Shown piece after piece: positions 25,294-33,430 of a DNA stretch of 64,000 nt. The stretch is from contig JBMNIZ010000002.1 of the NCBI GenBank assembly GCA_050951405.1, positions 62,001-126,000 on the forward strand. The letters run 5' to 3'. How positions within the stretch are numbered: position 1 is the first letter of the stretch; each line of letters begins with the position of its first letter. Below the pieces are notes generated by a model, which saw nothing but the letters and a program-made list of their open reading frames with translations, was not told where the DNA came from and searched no databases. The position numbers were made by a program, and so were the translations under genes. This stretch comes from JBMNIZ01 sp050951405 (GTDB lineage Bacteria > Bacillota > DULZ01).

Positions 25294-26271
25294 ATGGAAA
25301 GAGAACTGGCCCTGGAGTTCGCCAGGGTGACTGAGGCTGCTGCCTTAGCGGCAGCTCGCTGGATGGGTAGAGGTGATAGAAACGCCGCTGATAACGCTGC
25401 CGTGGAGGCTATGCGGGCAGTTTTTGATACTGTCAATATTGATGGGACTGTTGTGATTGGGGAAGGAGAGATGGACGAAGCCCCCATGCTCTATATCGGT
25501 GAGAAGGTAGGGGCGGGGACTGCCCCTCCGGTAGATGTAGCTGTAGACCCTCTGGAGGGAACCAACCTGGTGGCCAAAGGATTGACGGGAGCTATTGCCG
25601 TGGTGGCAGTGGCCGGGAGAGGATGTCTCTTACATGCCCCGGATATGTATATGAATAAGATTGCCGTTGGTCCCAAAGCAGCAGGGAAGATCAGTCTGGA
25701 TGCTTCAATTCCAGAGAACATGGAAACGGTAGCCAGTGCTCTGGGGAAAAGGATACCCGACCTGACTGTGGTCATTCTAGACCGGCCCCGTCACCAGCGT
25801 CTCATCGAGGAAGTTAGGAAAACCGGCGCCCGGATCCAGCTTATTTCCGATGGGGATGTTTCTCCTGCTGTTGCTACGGCTTTCGAGGATTCGGGAATCG
25901 ACCTGATGCTGGGTATTGGAGGAGCGCCGGAGGGAGTTCTGGCCGCTGCTGCCCTGAAAACCCTGGGAGGTGACTTGCAAGGAAGGTTGGTGCCTTCCAC
26001 TGACGGGGAGCGGGAAAGGGCTATCAAAATGGGTCTGAAGGATCCTGAACAACTCCTGACCCTTCATGATCTGGTGAAGACCGATGATGTGATTTTTGCC
26101 GCAACCGGAATTACCAGCAGTAATCTACTCAGGGGAGTGCGTTTTACTCCAGGCGGGGCGGTAACCCATACAGTGGTAATGCGGGGTCTGACTGGTACCG
26201 TGCGTTTTATCGAAGCCCGGCACCGTTTCGATAAAAAGCCCCAGTGGCAGAGGCTTTGCCCGGCCATCTGA
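25294..26271 (+). CDS. glpX: Fructose-1,6-bisphosphatase, class II
   Basis: A 325-residue GlpX-type phosphatase that hydrolyses fructose 1,6-bisphosphate in gluconeogenesis. The ATG at 25294 has GGGGGAGG about 17 bases upstream. Seen: MGRGDRNAADNAAVEAMR, a metal-site GEGEMDEAPMLYIGE, DVAVDPLEGTN (catalytic Asp/Glu), and IGGAPEGVLAAAALK. Frame is intact over the full length, unlike fba and fsa before it. With fba and fsa it forms a sugar-phosphate block ahead of rho. Confidence 0.95.
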   Translation: MERELALEFARVTEAAALAAARWMGRGDRNAADNAAVEAMRAVFDTVNIDGTVVIGEGEMDEAPMLYIGEKVGAGTAPPVDVAVDPLEGTNLVAKGLTGAIAVVAVAGRGCLLHAPDMYMNKIAVGPKAAGKISLDASIPENMETVASALGKRIPDLTVVILDRPRHQRLIEEVRKTGARIQLISDGDVSPAVATAFEDSGIDLMLGIGGAPEGVLAAAALKTLGGDLQGRLVPSTDGERERAIKMGLKDPEQLLTLHDLVKTDDVIFAATGITSSNLLRGVRFTPGGAVTHTVVMRGLTGTVRFIEARHRFDKKPQWQRLCPAI

Positions 26272-26298
26272 TTCCCCTGGAAAAAAGCTTCGCTTTCA

Positions 26299-26328
26299 TT
26301 GACTAAAATCTTCTGAAAGTGGTATAAT
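26299..26328 (+). promoter_or_regulatory. Sigma-A-type promoter upstream of rho
   Basis: TTGACT (26299-26304) and TATAAT (26323-26328) with 18-base spacing, 28 bases after the glpX stop. Transcripts from it would run immediately into the hairpin at 26344. Confidence 0.7.
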
Positions 26329-26343
26329 GTTAACTAGCTTCCA

Positions 26344-26372
26344 AACCTTCTTCGTCATGAAGAAGGTTTTTT
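26344..26372 (+). terminator. Intrinsic terminator/attenuator in front of rho
   Basis: AACCTTCTTC (26344-26353) and GAAGAAGGTT (26359-26368) make a perfect 10-bp stem with loop GTCAT and continue into T6. It can end glpX transcripts, but it also lies downstream of a good promoter and 120 bases upstream of the rho start, so it may attenuate rho. Confidence 0.85.
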
Positions 26373-26491
26373 CCCGCCGGTTCATTATCCCACCGGATCT
26401 TTCGAAAACCCGGCTTTATTTCTCTAGATTCTTGTATTTCCCATATTTTTATTTTTGCGGTCTATTTAAAGAGATAAGGGAGGTCTCCAGT

Positions 26492-27748
26492 TTGAATGCT
26501 TCGGAATTAGAGAGCAAGACCATGGTGGAATTATATGCCATGGCCCGGGAACTGGGCTTGCAGGGCTACTCCAAGCTGCGCAAGCAGGAATTGATTTTTG
26601 AGCTTTTAAAAAAGCTTACGGAAAAAGACGGACACCTGATGGCCCGGGGAACCCTGGAAATTTTGCCGGACGGTTATGGTTTTTTGCGGCCCTTTGCTTA
26701 CCTGCCCAGTGAAGATGATATCTACGTCTCTCCTTCCCAGATTCGCCGCTTTGACCTGCGCACGGGAGACTTGGTTTCCGGCCTGGTCAGACCACCCAAA
26801 GAAGGAGAAAAGTATTTTGCTCTTCTCCGCGTCCAAAAGGTCAATGATCTGGATCCTGAATTATCCCCTCAAAGGCTTCATTTTGACGGTTTAACCCCGG
26901 TTTATCCCCTCGAAAGGCTTACCCTGGAAACCCCTGACGGCGATTTATCTGCGCGGATTATCGATTTGATTAGCCCCATTGGCAAAGGACAGAGAGGCCT
27001 GATTGTGTCACCTCCCAAGGCCGGTAAAACCGTCCTCTTGGTCAAGGTGGCCAACAGCATTACCGCCAACCACCCGGAAGTTGTGCTTATCATCCTTTTG
27101 ATCGATGAGAGGCCGGAAGAAGTTACTGATATTGAGCGTTCGGTCAAGGCGGAAGTGGTGGCTTCCACCTTCGATGAGCCGCCGGAAAACCATATTAAAG
27201 TAGCCGATATGGTTTTGGAGAAAGCGAAGCGTCTGGTGGAGCACAAAAAAGACGTGGTCATTCTCATGGACAGCATCACCAGGTTGGCCCGGGCCCAAAA
27301 CCTGGTCATTCCTCCCAGCGGCAGGACTCTATCCGGCGGAGTGGACCCGGCGGCTTTACATAAGCCGAAACGCTTCTTCGGCGCAGCCCGGAACATCGAA
27401 GAAGGCGGCAGCCTGACCATTTTAGCCACCGCCCTCATCGAAACCGGAAGCAGGATGGATGATGTTATTTTCGAAGAGTTTAAAGGAACCGGCAATATGG
27501 AACTGATTCTGGACCGGAGGCTGGCGGAACGAAGAATCTTCCCGGCCTTGGATGTAAAACGCTCCGGCACCAGGCGGGAGGAGCTGCTTTTGTCCAAGGA
27601 AGAGCTGGAACTCATGTGGAATTTCCGCCGGGTGACCAGCGGTTTGGGCAGCGTGGAAGTGACGGAAATGCTCATCGATGCCATGAAGAAAACAAAAACC
27701 AATGCAGACCTTCTCCGGGCTTTGCCCCAGCTGTTTCCAGGGGACTAG
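26492..27748 (+). CDS. rho: Transcription termination factor Rho
   Basis: A 418-residue hexameric RNA helicase. TTG 26492 is chosen since GGGAGG precedes it and the protein then begins NASELESKTMVELYAMAREL, the Rho N-terminal domain; the longer frame from 26327 starts inside the terminator. RNA-binding fold: GTLEILPDGYGFLRP. ATPase: GLIVSPPKAGKTVLL (Walker A), LIILLIDERPEEVTDI, VVILMDSITRLARA, RTLSGGVDPAAL. No large insertion is seen between RNA-binding and N-terminal domains. rpmE lies downstream, as in other Firmicutes, but here a peptidase gene and repeats separate them. Confidence 0.97.
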   Translation: MNASELESKTMVELYAMARELGLQGYSKLRKQELIFELLKKLTEKDGHLMARGTLEILPDGYGFLRPFAYLPSEDDIYVSPSQIRRFDLRTGDLVSGLVRPPKEGEKYFALLRVQKVNDLDPELSPQRLHFDGLTPVYPLERLTLETPDGDLSARIIDLISPIGKGQRGLIVSPPKAGKTVLLVKVANSITANHPEVVLIILLIDERPEEVTDIERSVKAEVVASTFDEPPENHIKVADMVLEKAKRLVEHKKDVVILMDSITRLARAQNLVIPPSGRTLSGGVDPAALHKPKRFFGAARNIEEGGSLTILATALIETGSRMDDVIFEEFKGTGNMELILDRRLAERRIFPALDVKRSGTRREELLLSKEELELMWNFRRVTSGLGSVEVTEMLIDAMKKTKTNADLLRALPQLFPGD

Positions 27749-27872
27749 ATCTTCCCATTTTTCCCATTATTGAACCCCTAATGAATATTTTTCTCATCTC
27801 AGGGCTAAAATAACTGTTGAGACAAGCTGGAAGAAAATTATTCCAGCCAAACTAAAGCTGAGGTGAGAAATA

Positions 27873-28769
27873 TTGTTTACAAAGATAAAAAAATCGGCAG
27901 TGGGGGTGTTGCTGGCAGCCTTTCTCCTGACAGCGGGGGCGGGAGCGGCCTTTGCTTCCGTGGCGGATTGGGACTCCTGGTCTTGGCGTCTCCGCACCGC
28001 TGAGATGACCGCCGAAGCAGAACTCGCTGCCAGGGTTAATTCCCATACCCTGCTTTATACGGTGAAAGCAGGGGATACCTTATGGGCCATTGCCAGGGAT
28101 TTGAAGATCGATCTGGATCTTCTGACGGCGGTCAATGGGATTAATTCGCCCCAGGCGATTCAGGTGGGACAGAAGCTACTGCTTCCGGTGGAACCGGAAA
28201 GACAGTATCATGTGAGGCCCGGGGACACCCTCTGGAGCATTGCCGGTCTTTTTGACGTGGACGTGAAAAGCCTCATGACCGCCAATCGCCTGAACAAACC
28301 GGAACAGCTTCAAGCCGGCAGCACCATCATAATCCCCGGTTCCCCCCAACTGACCGCCGTTTCCACCAGGATGGTGACGGCTGCCCGCCAGGGTGGAAAT
28401 TACCAGCTTCTCTGGCCTTTGGAAGGGAGGATTACTTCTCCTTTTGGGCCGAGAGGCAAGGAGTTCCACCACGGGCTGGATATTGCGGGCAAGAAGGGAG
28501 ACCCCATTCGGGCCGCCCTGAAAGGCACGGTGGTTTTTTCCGGCTGGAAAAACGGGATTTACGGCAATACGGTGATCATCCAGCATGATCACGACCTGAT
28601 GACCCTTTATGCCCATAATTCCCGCAATCTGGTGCAAAAAGGCGACCGGGTGCATGCGGGGCGGGTCATTGCCGAGCTGGGCAGCACCGGCAGGGCCACC
28701 GGTCCCCACCTGCATTGGGAAGTTCATTTGGGCGGCAAACCGGTGAACCCCAAATTATACGTGAAATAA
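27873..28769 (+). CDS. Secreted LysM-M23 peptidoglycan endopeptidase
   Basis: A 298-residue exported protein. TTG 27873 follows GAGGTGAG. A signal peptide (KKSAVGVLLAAFLLTAGAGA, cut after AFA) is followed by two LysM domains at ~62-105 (YTVKAGDTLWAIARDLKID) and ~109-153 (YHVRPGDTLWSIAGLFDVD), then an M23 metallopeptidase domain at ~190-295 with GPRGKEFHHGLDIAG and TGPHLHWEVHLGG, giving the His/Asp and HxH zinc ligands. It probably cuts peptide cross-links in the wall, perhaps in growth or sporulation. Its insertion between rho and rpmE breaks the usual order. Confidence 0.93.
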   Translation: MFTKIKKSAVGVLLAAFLLTAGAGAAFASVADWDSWSWRLRTAEMTAEAELAARVNSHTLLYTVKAGDTLWAIARDLKIDLDLLTAVNGINSPQAIQVGQKLLLPVEPERQYHVRPGDTLWSIAGLFDVDVKSLMTANRLNKPEQLQAGSTIIIPGSPQLTAVSTRMVTAARQGGNYQLLWPLEGRITSPFGPRGKEFHHGLDIAGKKGDPIRAALKGTVVFSGWKNGIYGNTVIIQHDHDLMTLYAHNSRNLVQKGDRVHAGRVIAELGSTGRATGPHLHWEVHLGGKPVNPKLYVK

Positions 28770-28800
28770 CATCCGGCCATATCCCAACCTCCATCCAATT

Positions 28801-29004
28801 GTAGGGGCCGATGACCGGAACGGTCGTCGGATATCGGAATACAGTCGTCGGAATTTGGGTCATTCTTGTGGGTCAACGGGCTGATGTGGTCATCAGCCCC
28901 TACGCCAATCCCGTAAATCACGCAAAAACCGTAGGGGGCGATGCCCACATCGCCCCGCATATATTACCCCCAATAAACGGGCCGGTGTGGTCACCGGCCC
29001 GTAC
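28801..29004. repeat. REP-like palindrome cluster between the M23 peptidase and rpmE
   Basis: It begins with GTAG at 28801, then a GATGACC...GGGTCATTC long-stem version with a GTCGTCGGA-rich interior, a GGGCTGATG-TGGT-CATCAGCCC-CTAC hairpin, the A-rich linker, GTAG-GGGGCGATG-CCCA-CATCGCCCC, and a last GGGCCGGTG-TGGT-CACCGGCCC. It ends ~30 bases before the rpmE promoter. Confidence 0.93.
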
Positions 29005-29031
29005 AGATTCAAAGAAAATAACAATTATGTC

Positions 29032-29060
29032 TTGCGCCCTGCCATGCCTTATGCTATAAT
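29032..29060 (+). promoter_or_regulatory. Promoter of rpmE
   Basis: TTGCGC (29032-29037) and TATAAT (29055-29060) at 17-base spacing, 37 bases upstream of the rpmE ATG. Confidence 0.7.
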
Positions 29061-29097
29061 GAATTTCGTTGTACCGGAGAAAAGAGAGGTGGTTACG

Positions 29098-29295
29098 ATG
29101 AAAAAAGGTATTCACCCAGAAATGTATAAAACCACTATTACCTGTTCTTGCGGTAATGTGCTGGAAACATATTCGACCAAGAAAGACATCCGGGTCGAAC
29201 TCTGTTCCAATTGCCATCCCTTTTACACGGGTTCCCGCACCCAGGTGGAAAAAGGCGGCCGGGTGGAGCGCTTCAAGAAAAAATACGGCATCTAA
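29098..29295 (+). CDS. rpmE: 50S ribosomal protein L31
   Basis: A 65-residue protein, MKKGIHPEMYKTTITCSCGN and ELCSNCHPFYTGSRTQVEKG. The four cysteines (CSC and CSNC) make it the zinc-binding form of L31, which can act as a zinc store. ATG 29098 follows AGAGAGGTGG. It has its own promoter and terminator. Length and motifs are complete. Confidence 0.97.
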   Translation: MKKGIHPEMYKTTITCSCGNVLETYSTKKDIRVELCSNCHPFYTGSRTQVEKGGRVERFKKKYGI

Positions 29296-29322
29296 AAAGG
29301 GTCTTGCTAGACCCTTTTTTTT
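29294..29322 (+). terminator. Intrinsic terminator after rpmE
   Basis: AGGGTCT (29298-29304) and AGACCCT (29309-29315) with loop TGCT, preceded by A5 and followed by T8, so it could work in both directions. It begins at the rpmE stop codon. Confidence 0.9.
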
Positions 29323-29412
29323 GCGACTTTTCCTATGTTATAATACGATTCAGGTTTGAGAGGCCAAATCCGGTTTTTCTTCCGGCAAGCCGATGGGCGG
29401 GGAGGGCGAAAA

Positions 29413-30291
29413 ATGCCACAATCCTTTCAATATGGAGGTCAAGCGGTTTACGAAGGAGTGATGATGCGGGGGCCCCAGGTGGTGTCCCTGGCCGTGCGCA
29501 AAGCCGGTGGAGACATTATCCTGGAAAAACAGCATTTCAAGTCGCTGGGGGCCCGGTTTCCCATTTTGAAACTGCCCCTTTTCCGGGGTGTCATCGCTCT
29601 TTTCGAGGCCCTGGTTTTGGGAGTGCAGATGCTCACCAAAAGCTTCAACCTGGCCGCCGAAGCCGAAGAGGAAGAATTATCGCCGAGGGAAATAGCCGTG
29701 ACCATCCTGGTGGCCGTAGGGCTGGCAGTGCTTCTCTTCATTGTGATCCCTACCGGTGCGGCTCATTTTACCCGTGGATACTTGAACAACTTCTGGCAAA
29801 ACCTATTGGAAGGGCTGCTGCGCATCGCCATCTTTCTGGTTTACGTGCTGGCCATCGGCCGGATGAAGGACATCGAAAGGGTATTTCAGTATCACGGTGC
29901 CGAGCATAAAGTGATTCATGCCTTGGAGGCGGGAGATGAGCTTACGGTGGAAAATGCCAAGAAATATACCACCCTCCATCCCCGTTGCGGTACCAGTTTT
30001 CTTTTATTCGTCCTGGTCCTGACCATTTTTATTTACTCCCTTTTGGAAACTCCCGGACTCCTTTGGCGCATCGGCTCCCGGATTCTGCTTTTACCGGTGA
30101 TAGCGGGCCTGGCCTATGAATTCATCAAATGGTCCGGCCGGAAATGTGATGTGCCCTGGGTGAAATTGATCATCGCTCCCGGCCTGTGGCTGCAAAAACT
30201 GACCGCGCGAGAACCGGATGACAGCCAGTTGGAAGTGGCCATTTGTGCTTTGGAAGGAGCCCTGGAAAAAGAAAGCGGGCTGGCTCCTTAA
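29413..30291 (+). CDS. DUF1385 family membrane protein (YqhQ-like)
   Basis: A 292-residue membrane protein. ATG 29413 follows GGAGGGCG and gives the family N-terminus PQSFQYGGQAVYEGVMMRGP; the frame upstream to 29356 is not family-like. Typical are the QAVIEGVMMRGP-type motif, four or five membrane helices (AVLLFIVIPTGA; FLLFVLVLTIFIYSLL), and AEHKVIHALEAGD with the TLHPRCGTSFLL motif containing a conserved Cys and His. The family is widespread in Firmicutes next to prfA/prmC, and its function is not established. A -10 (TATAAT, 29339-29344) lies upstream without a clear -35. Confidence 0.92.
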   Translation: MPQSFQYGGQAVYEGVMMRGPQVVSLAVRKAGGDIILEKQHFKSLGARFPILKLPLFRGVIALFEALVLGVQMLTKSFNLAAEAEEEELSPREIAVTILVAVGLAVLLFIVIPTGAAHFTRGYLNNFWQNLLEGLLRIAIFLVYVLAIGRMKDIERVFQYHGAEHKVIHALEAGDELTVENAKKYTTLHPRCGTSFLLFVLVLTIFIYSLLETPGLLWRIGSRILLLPVIAGLAYEFIKWSGRKCDVPWVKLIIAPGLWLQKLTAREPDDSQLEVAICALEGALEKESGLAP

Positions 30292-30321
30292 GGTAAATTT
30301 GGAAAGACAGCAGGTGGAAAG

Positions 30322-31389
30322 ATGTTTGAAAAACTGAGAAGCCTGGAAGATAAATACGAAGAACTGAGTCATTTGCTGGCTGACCCCAAAGTGATGGAGG
30401 ATCAGAGAGAATACCAAAAACACGCCAAAGCCCACGCGGCTCTGGAAGATATTGTTAATGTCTATCGCCAGTATAACCGGGTGCTGAAAGAAGAGGAAGA
30501 TGCCCGGCAGCTTTTGGCGGAAGAAGGGAACCCGGAATTTAAAGAAATGGTCCGGCAGGAGCTGGAAGAGCTGGTGCAGAAAAAGGAAAAGCTGGAGCGG
30601 GATTTAAAAATCCTTCTCCTTCCGCAGGATCCCAATGATGAGAAAAACGTGATCATGGAGATCCGGGCTGGCACCGGCGGGGAAGAAGCGGCCCTTTTTG
30701 CGGGAGACCTCTTTCGCATGTACAGCCGTTACGTGGAGAGCAAAGGCTGGCAGCTGGAAATCCTCAGCGACAGCCCCACCGATATCGGCGGCTACAAAGA
30801 AATCATCTTCCTGGTTTCCGGCAAAGGCGCCTACAGCCGCCTCAAGTTTGAAAGCGGCGTCCACCGGGTCCAGAGGATCCCCACTACCGAGTCGGGAGGA
30901 AGAATCCACACCTCCGCCGCCACGGTGGCGGTGCTGCCTGAGGCGGAAGAAGTCGATATTGAAATTGATCCCGCCGATCTGCGGATCGATGTTTTCTGCT
31001 CTAGCGGCCCCGGCGGTCAGTCGGTGAACACTACCCAGTCGGCAGTGCGGATTACCCACTTGCCCACAGGGATGGTAGTTTCTTGTCAGGATGAAAAATC
31101 CCAGCACAAGAACAAGGATAAGGCCATGAAGATTCTGCGGGCCAGGCTCCTTGACAAGGCCATGGAGGAACAGCAGGATGAAATGGCCCAGGCCCGGAAG
31201 ACCATGGTGGGTTCCGGCGACCGGAGCGAACGGATTCGGACCTATAATTTTCCCCAGAACCGGGTCACCGATCACCGAATTGGCCTCACCCTGCATAAAT
31301 TGGATGCGGTGATGGACGGGGCTTTGGGAGAAATTATCGAAGCCTTGATCACCACTGATCAGGCGGAGAAACTGAAAAGGGTGGAATAA
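30322..31389 (+). CDS. prfA: Peptide chain release factor 1
   Basis: A 355-residue RF1 that reads UAA and UAG. It has the coiled N-terminal domain, IRAGTGGEEAALFAGDLFRM, HRVQRIPTTESGGRIHTS (region of stop codon recognition, PxT-type IPT), and the catalytic SSGPGGQSVNTTQSAVRI with the GGQ whose Gln is methylated by PrmC, the next gene, starting two bases after the stop. ATG 30322 follows GCAGGTGG. Confidence 0.97.
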   Translation: MFEKLRSLEDKYEELSHLLADPKVMEDQREYQKHAKAHAALEDIVNVYRQYNRVLKEEEDARQLLAEEGNPEFKEMVRQELEELVQKKEKLERDLKILLLPQDPNDEKNVIMEIRAGTGGEEAALFAGDLFRMYSRYVESKGWQLEILSDSPTDIGGYKEIIFLVSGKGAYSRLKFESGVHRVQRIPTTESGGRIHTSAATVAVLPEAEEVDIEIDPADLRIDVFCSSGPGGQSVNTTQSAVRITHLPTGMVVSCQDEKSQHKNKDKAMKILRARLLDKAMEEQQDEMAQARKTMVGSGDRSERIRTYNFPQNRVTDHRIGLTLHKLDAVMDGALGEIIEALITTDQAEKLKRVE

Positions 31390-31390
31390 A

Positions 31391-32257
31391 GTGCGACTCT
31401 TTGGACAACCGCCGGCGGCAGGAGAGGCTTTGCAGCAGGCGGTTCTCTTTTTGCAGGAAAATGGTATCCCCCAGGCCCGCTTGGAGGCGGAAGTGCTCCT
31501 GTCCCATGTGCTGGGTTTGAGTCGGGCCGGTCTTCTGGCCAGGCTTGACCAAAGCCTGACCGGAGAAACCCGGGCTAAATTTTTTCGCCTGGTCCGGCAG
31601 AGAGGGGAAGGGGAGCCCCTCCAGTATCTGACCGGCAGGCAGGAGTTCATGTCCCTGGAACTCAAAGTCAGCCCGGCGGTGCTTATTCCCCGGGGGGAAA
31701 CGGAACTTCTAGTGGAAAAAGTCCTGGATTTGCGGCAGGATTTGGAAAGCAGAAAAAGAATAAGGATAGTTGACGTGGGAACCGGCAGCGGCGCCATTGC
31801 TGTGAGCCTCGCTTATTACTGGCCCGGGGCGGAAGTGTATGCGGTGGACATTTCCCCGGAGGCCCTGGCACTGGCCCGGCAAAACGCCCTTTCTCACCGG
31901 GTGGAAGTGATCTTTCTTCAAAGCGACCTGCTGGAAGCTTTTCTCCATCAGGGAAAAAAATTTGAAATAATCGTCAGCAATCCTCCCTATATCCCCACCC
32001 CTCTTTTGCCAAGCCTGCCCCGGGAAGTGGGCCGGGAACCGGTGACGGCCCTGGACGGGGGACTGGACGGTTTAAGCTGCTATCGCCGGTTGATTCCCCA
32101 GGCGGCCTCATTGCTCGCTCCCGGGGGCTTTCTCGCCTTGGAAATTGGCTGGGACCAGGGGATCCGGATCCGGGAAATACTGCAAAAAGAGGGTTTTTCC
32201 CAGATAAGCCTTTTTCAGGATTACGGAGGACGAGATCGGATTATTTTGGCGCGGTGA
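31391..32257 (+). CDS. prmC: Peptide chain release factor N5-glutamine methyltransferase
   Basis: A 288-residue SAM methyltransferase that modifies the GGQ glutamine of release factors. GTG 31391 lies just after the prfA stop. Seen: N-terminal helical domain, YLTGRQEFMSLELKVSPAVL, IPRGETELLVE, SAM motif VDVGTGSGAIAVSLA, and catalytic SNPPYIP. Full length. Coupling with prfA makes the target and modifying enzyme from one mRNA. Confidence 0.95.
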   Translation: MRLFGQPPAAGEALQQAVLFLQENGIPQARLEAEVLLSHVLGLSRAGLLARLDQSLTGETRAKFFRLVRQRGEGEPLQYLTGRQEFMSLELKVSPAVLIPRGETELLVEKVLDLRQDLESRKRIRIVDVGTGSGAIAVSLAYYWPGAEVYAVDISPEALALARQNALSHRVEVIFLQSDLLEAFLHQGKKFEIIVSNPPYIPTPLLPSLPREVGREPVTALDGGLDGLSCYRRLIPQAASLLAPGGFLALEIGWDQGIRIREILQKEGFSQISLFQDYGGRDRIILAR

Positions 32258-32263
32258 TTTTTT

Positions 32264-32815
32264 ATGCTTCTTTGGAGATTGTTCTTCACTTTTCTCCGCA
32301 TCGGCGGTTTTACCATCGGCGGGGGTTATGTGATGCTCCCCATTATTCAAAGGGATGTGGTGGAGAGAGAAAAATGGGTGAAAGAAGAGGAGTTTCTGGA
32401 TTTGATCGCTGTGGCCCAGGCGTCCCCGGGTGTGATGGCCATTAATTCAGCGCTGATTATCGGTTTCAAATTGGCGGGCATTCCCGGGGCGGCGGCAGCC
32501 ACCCTTGGCGTATCTCTGCCCTCATTTCTTATTATTCTGGTGATTGCCTCTTATTTTGTCCAGTTCAGCCATCTGCCCCTGCTCATGTCCTTTATGGAAG
32601 GGGCCAGGCCGGTGGTGGTGGCCCTGCTTCTTTATGCCGCCTTTACCATGGGCATAAAGAGCGTGCAGGATTATCGGGGCCTTATTATTTGCGTGGCAGC
32701 CTTAATTCTCTCCATCTTGCTCCAGCCCAGTCCCATTCTGCTCATCATCCTGGGAGGCCTGACCGGCTATCTGCTTTTCCATCGGATGAGGAAAAAGGGG
32801 GAGGAAGACTCCTGA
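32264..32815 (+). CDS. Chromate transporter family protein, first half-size subunit
   Basis: A 183-residue membrane protein of the short CHR family. ATG 32264 is seven bases after prmC. Its start LLWRLFFTFLRIGGFTIGGGYVMLP carries the repeated GGGY motif, and the motif ASPGVMAINSALIIG follows. Short CHR proteins work as pairs encoded by adjacent genes, here with the next one. Despite the name, physiological anion is uncertain; chromate or sulfate efflux or uptake has been proposed for family members. It probably shares the prfA-prmC transcript. Confidence 0.9.
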   Translation: MLLWRLFFTFLRIGGFTIGGGYVMLPIIQRDVVEREKWVKEEEFLDLIAVAQASPGVMAINSALIIGFKLAGIPGAAAATLGVSLPSFLIILVIASYFVQFSHLPLLMSFMEGARPVVVALLLYAAFTMGIKSVQDYRGLIICVAALILSILLQPSPILLIILGGLTGYLLFHRMRKKGEEDS

Positions 32816-33330
32816 TTATCTGGCAGCTTTTTTCCACCTTTTTTTTGATAGGCGCTTTCAGCTTCGGCGGGGGCTACGCCATGATCCCCCTGATTATTGA
32901 TGAGGTTGTGGTCAACCACTCCTGGATCACCATGGAACAGATGATGGACATGATCACCATCGCCGAAATGACTCCCGGCCCCATCGCCATCAATATCGCT
33001 ACTTTTGCCGGTTACCGGGCGGCGGGGGTCCTGGGTTCGGCGGCGGCTACCATCGGCGTGATTACACCCTCCGCCATCATCGTCTCCATCGGGGCGGTTT
33101 ATTTTTTGAAACACCATGGCCACCCGGTGGTCCAGGCGGTGCTGCGGGGCATCCGGCCGGTGGTGGTGGCTCTGATCGCTTTTGCCGGGATTTCTTTTGC
33201 CTCCAACGCCGCTTCCAGCCCGGCCCAGGCCTTGATTGCCCTGGCGGCTCTGCTTGTCTCCTGGCGTTTCCGGCTGCATCCTATTCCTCTTTTAGCCGCC
33301 GGAGGAATTTTGGGCATGCTTATCTTCTAA
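32812..33330 (+). CDS. Chromate transporter family protein, second half-size subunit (apparent CTG start)
   Basis: A ~172-residue partner of the previous gene with the same layout: LFSTFFLIGAFSFGGGYAMIP, EMTPGPIAINIATFAGYRA and several helices. The homologous N-terminus begins right at IIWQLFSTFF, where no ATG, GTG or TTG is found; CTG 32812 overlaps the upstream stop by 4 bases and is 7 bases after GGGGGAGG, so a CTG (or ATT) start coupled to the upstream gene is proposed. An upstream ATG at 32689 lies within the first subunit and has no family match. A sequence error in the start codon is possible. Confidence 0.85.
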   Translation: MIIWQLFSTFFLIGAFSFGGGYAMIPLIIDEVVVNHSWITMEQMMDMITIAEMTPGPIAINIATFAGYRAAGVLGSAAATIGVITPSAIIVSIGAVYFLKHHGHPVVQAVLRGIRPVVVALIAFAGISFASNAASSPAQALIALAALLVSWRFRLHPIPLLAAGGILGMLIF

Positions 33331-33331
33331 C

Positions 33332-33360
33332 AGACCCCTCACCGGGGTCTTTATTCTTAT
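33332..33360 (+). terminator. Intrinsic terminator after the chromate transporter pair
   Basis: AGACCCC (33332-33338) and GGGGTCT (33344-33350) with loop TCACC, followed by T-rich TTATTCTTAT. It ends the prfA-prmC-chr unit. Confidence 0.8.
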
Positions 33361-33430
33361 CAAGGAAGTTCAAGATGTGATACAATATTAACATTAAAAT
33401 TATCGAATTTTTTCCAAAAGAGGATCAGCC

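Noticed and set aside
26902..27702. 266-codon open frame on the minus strand
   Set aside because: Shadow of rho; no ribosome-binding site or domain.
30604..31797. 397-codon open frame on the minus strand
   Set aside because: Antisense to prfA and prmC; Ser/Arg/Pro-rich text without family resemblance.
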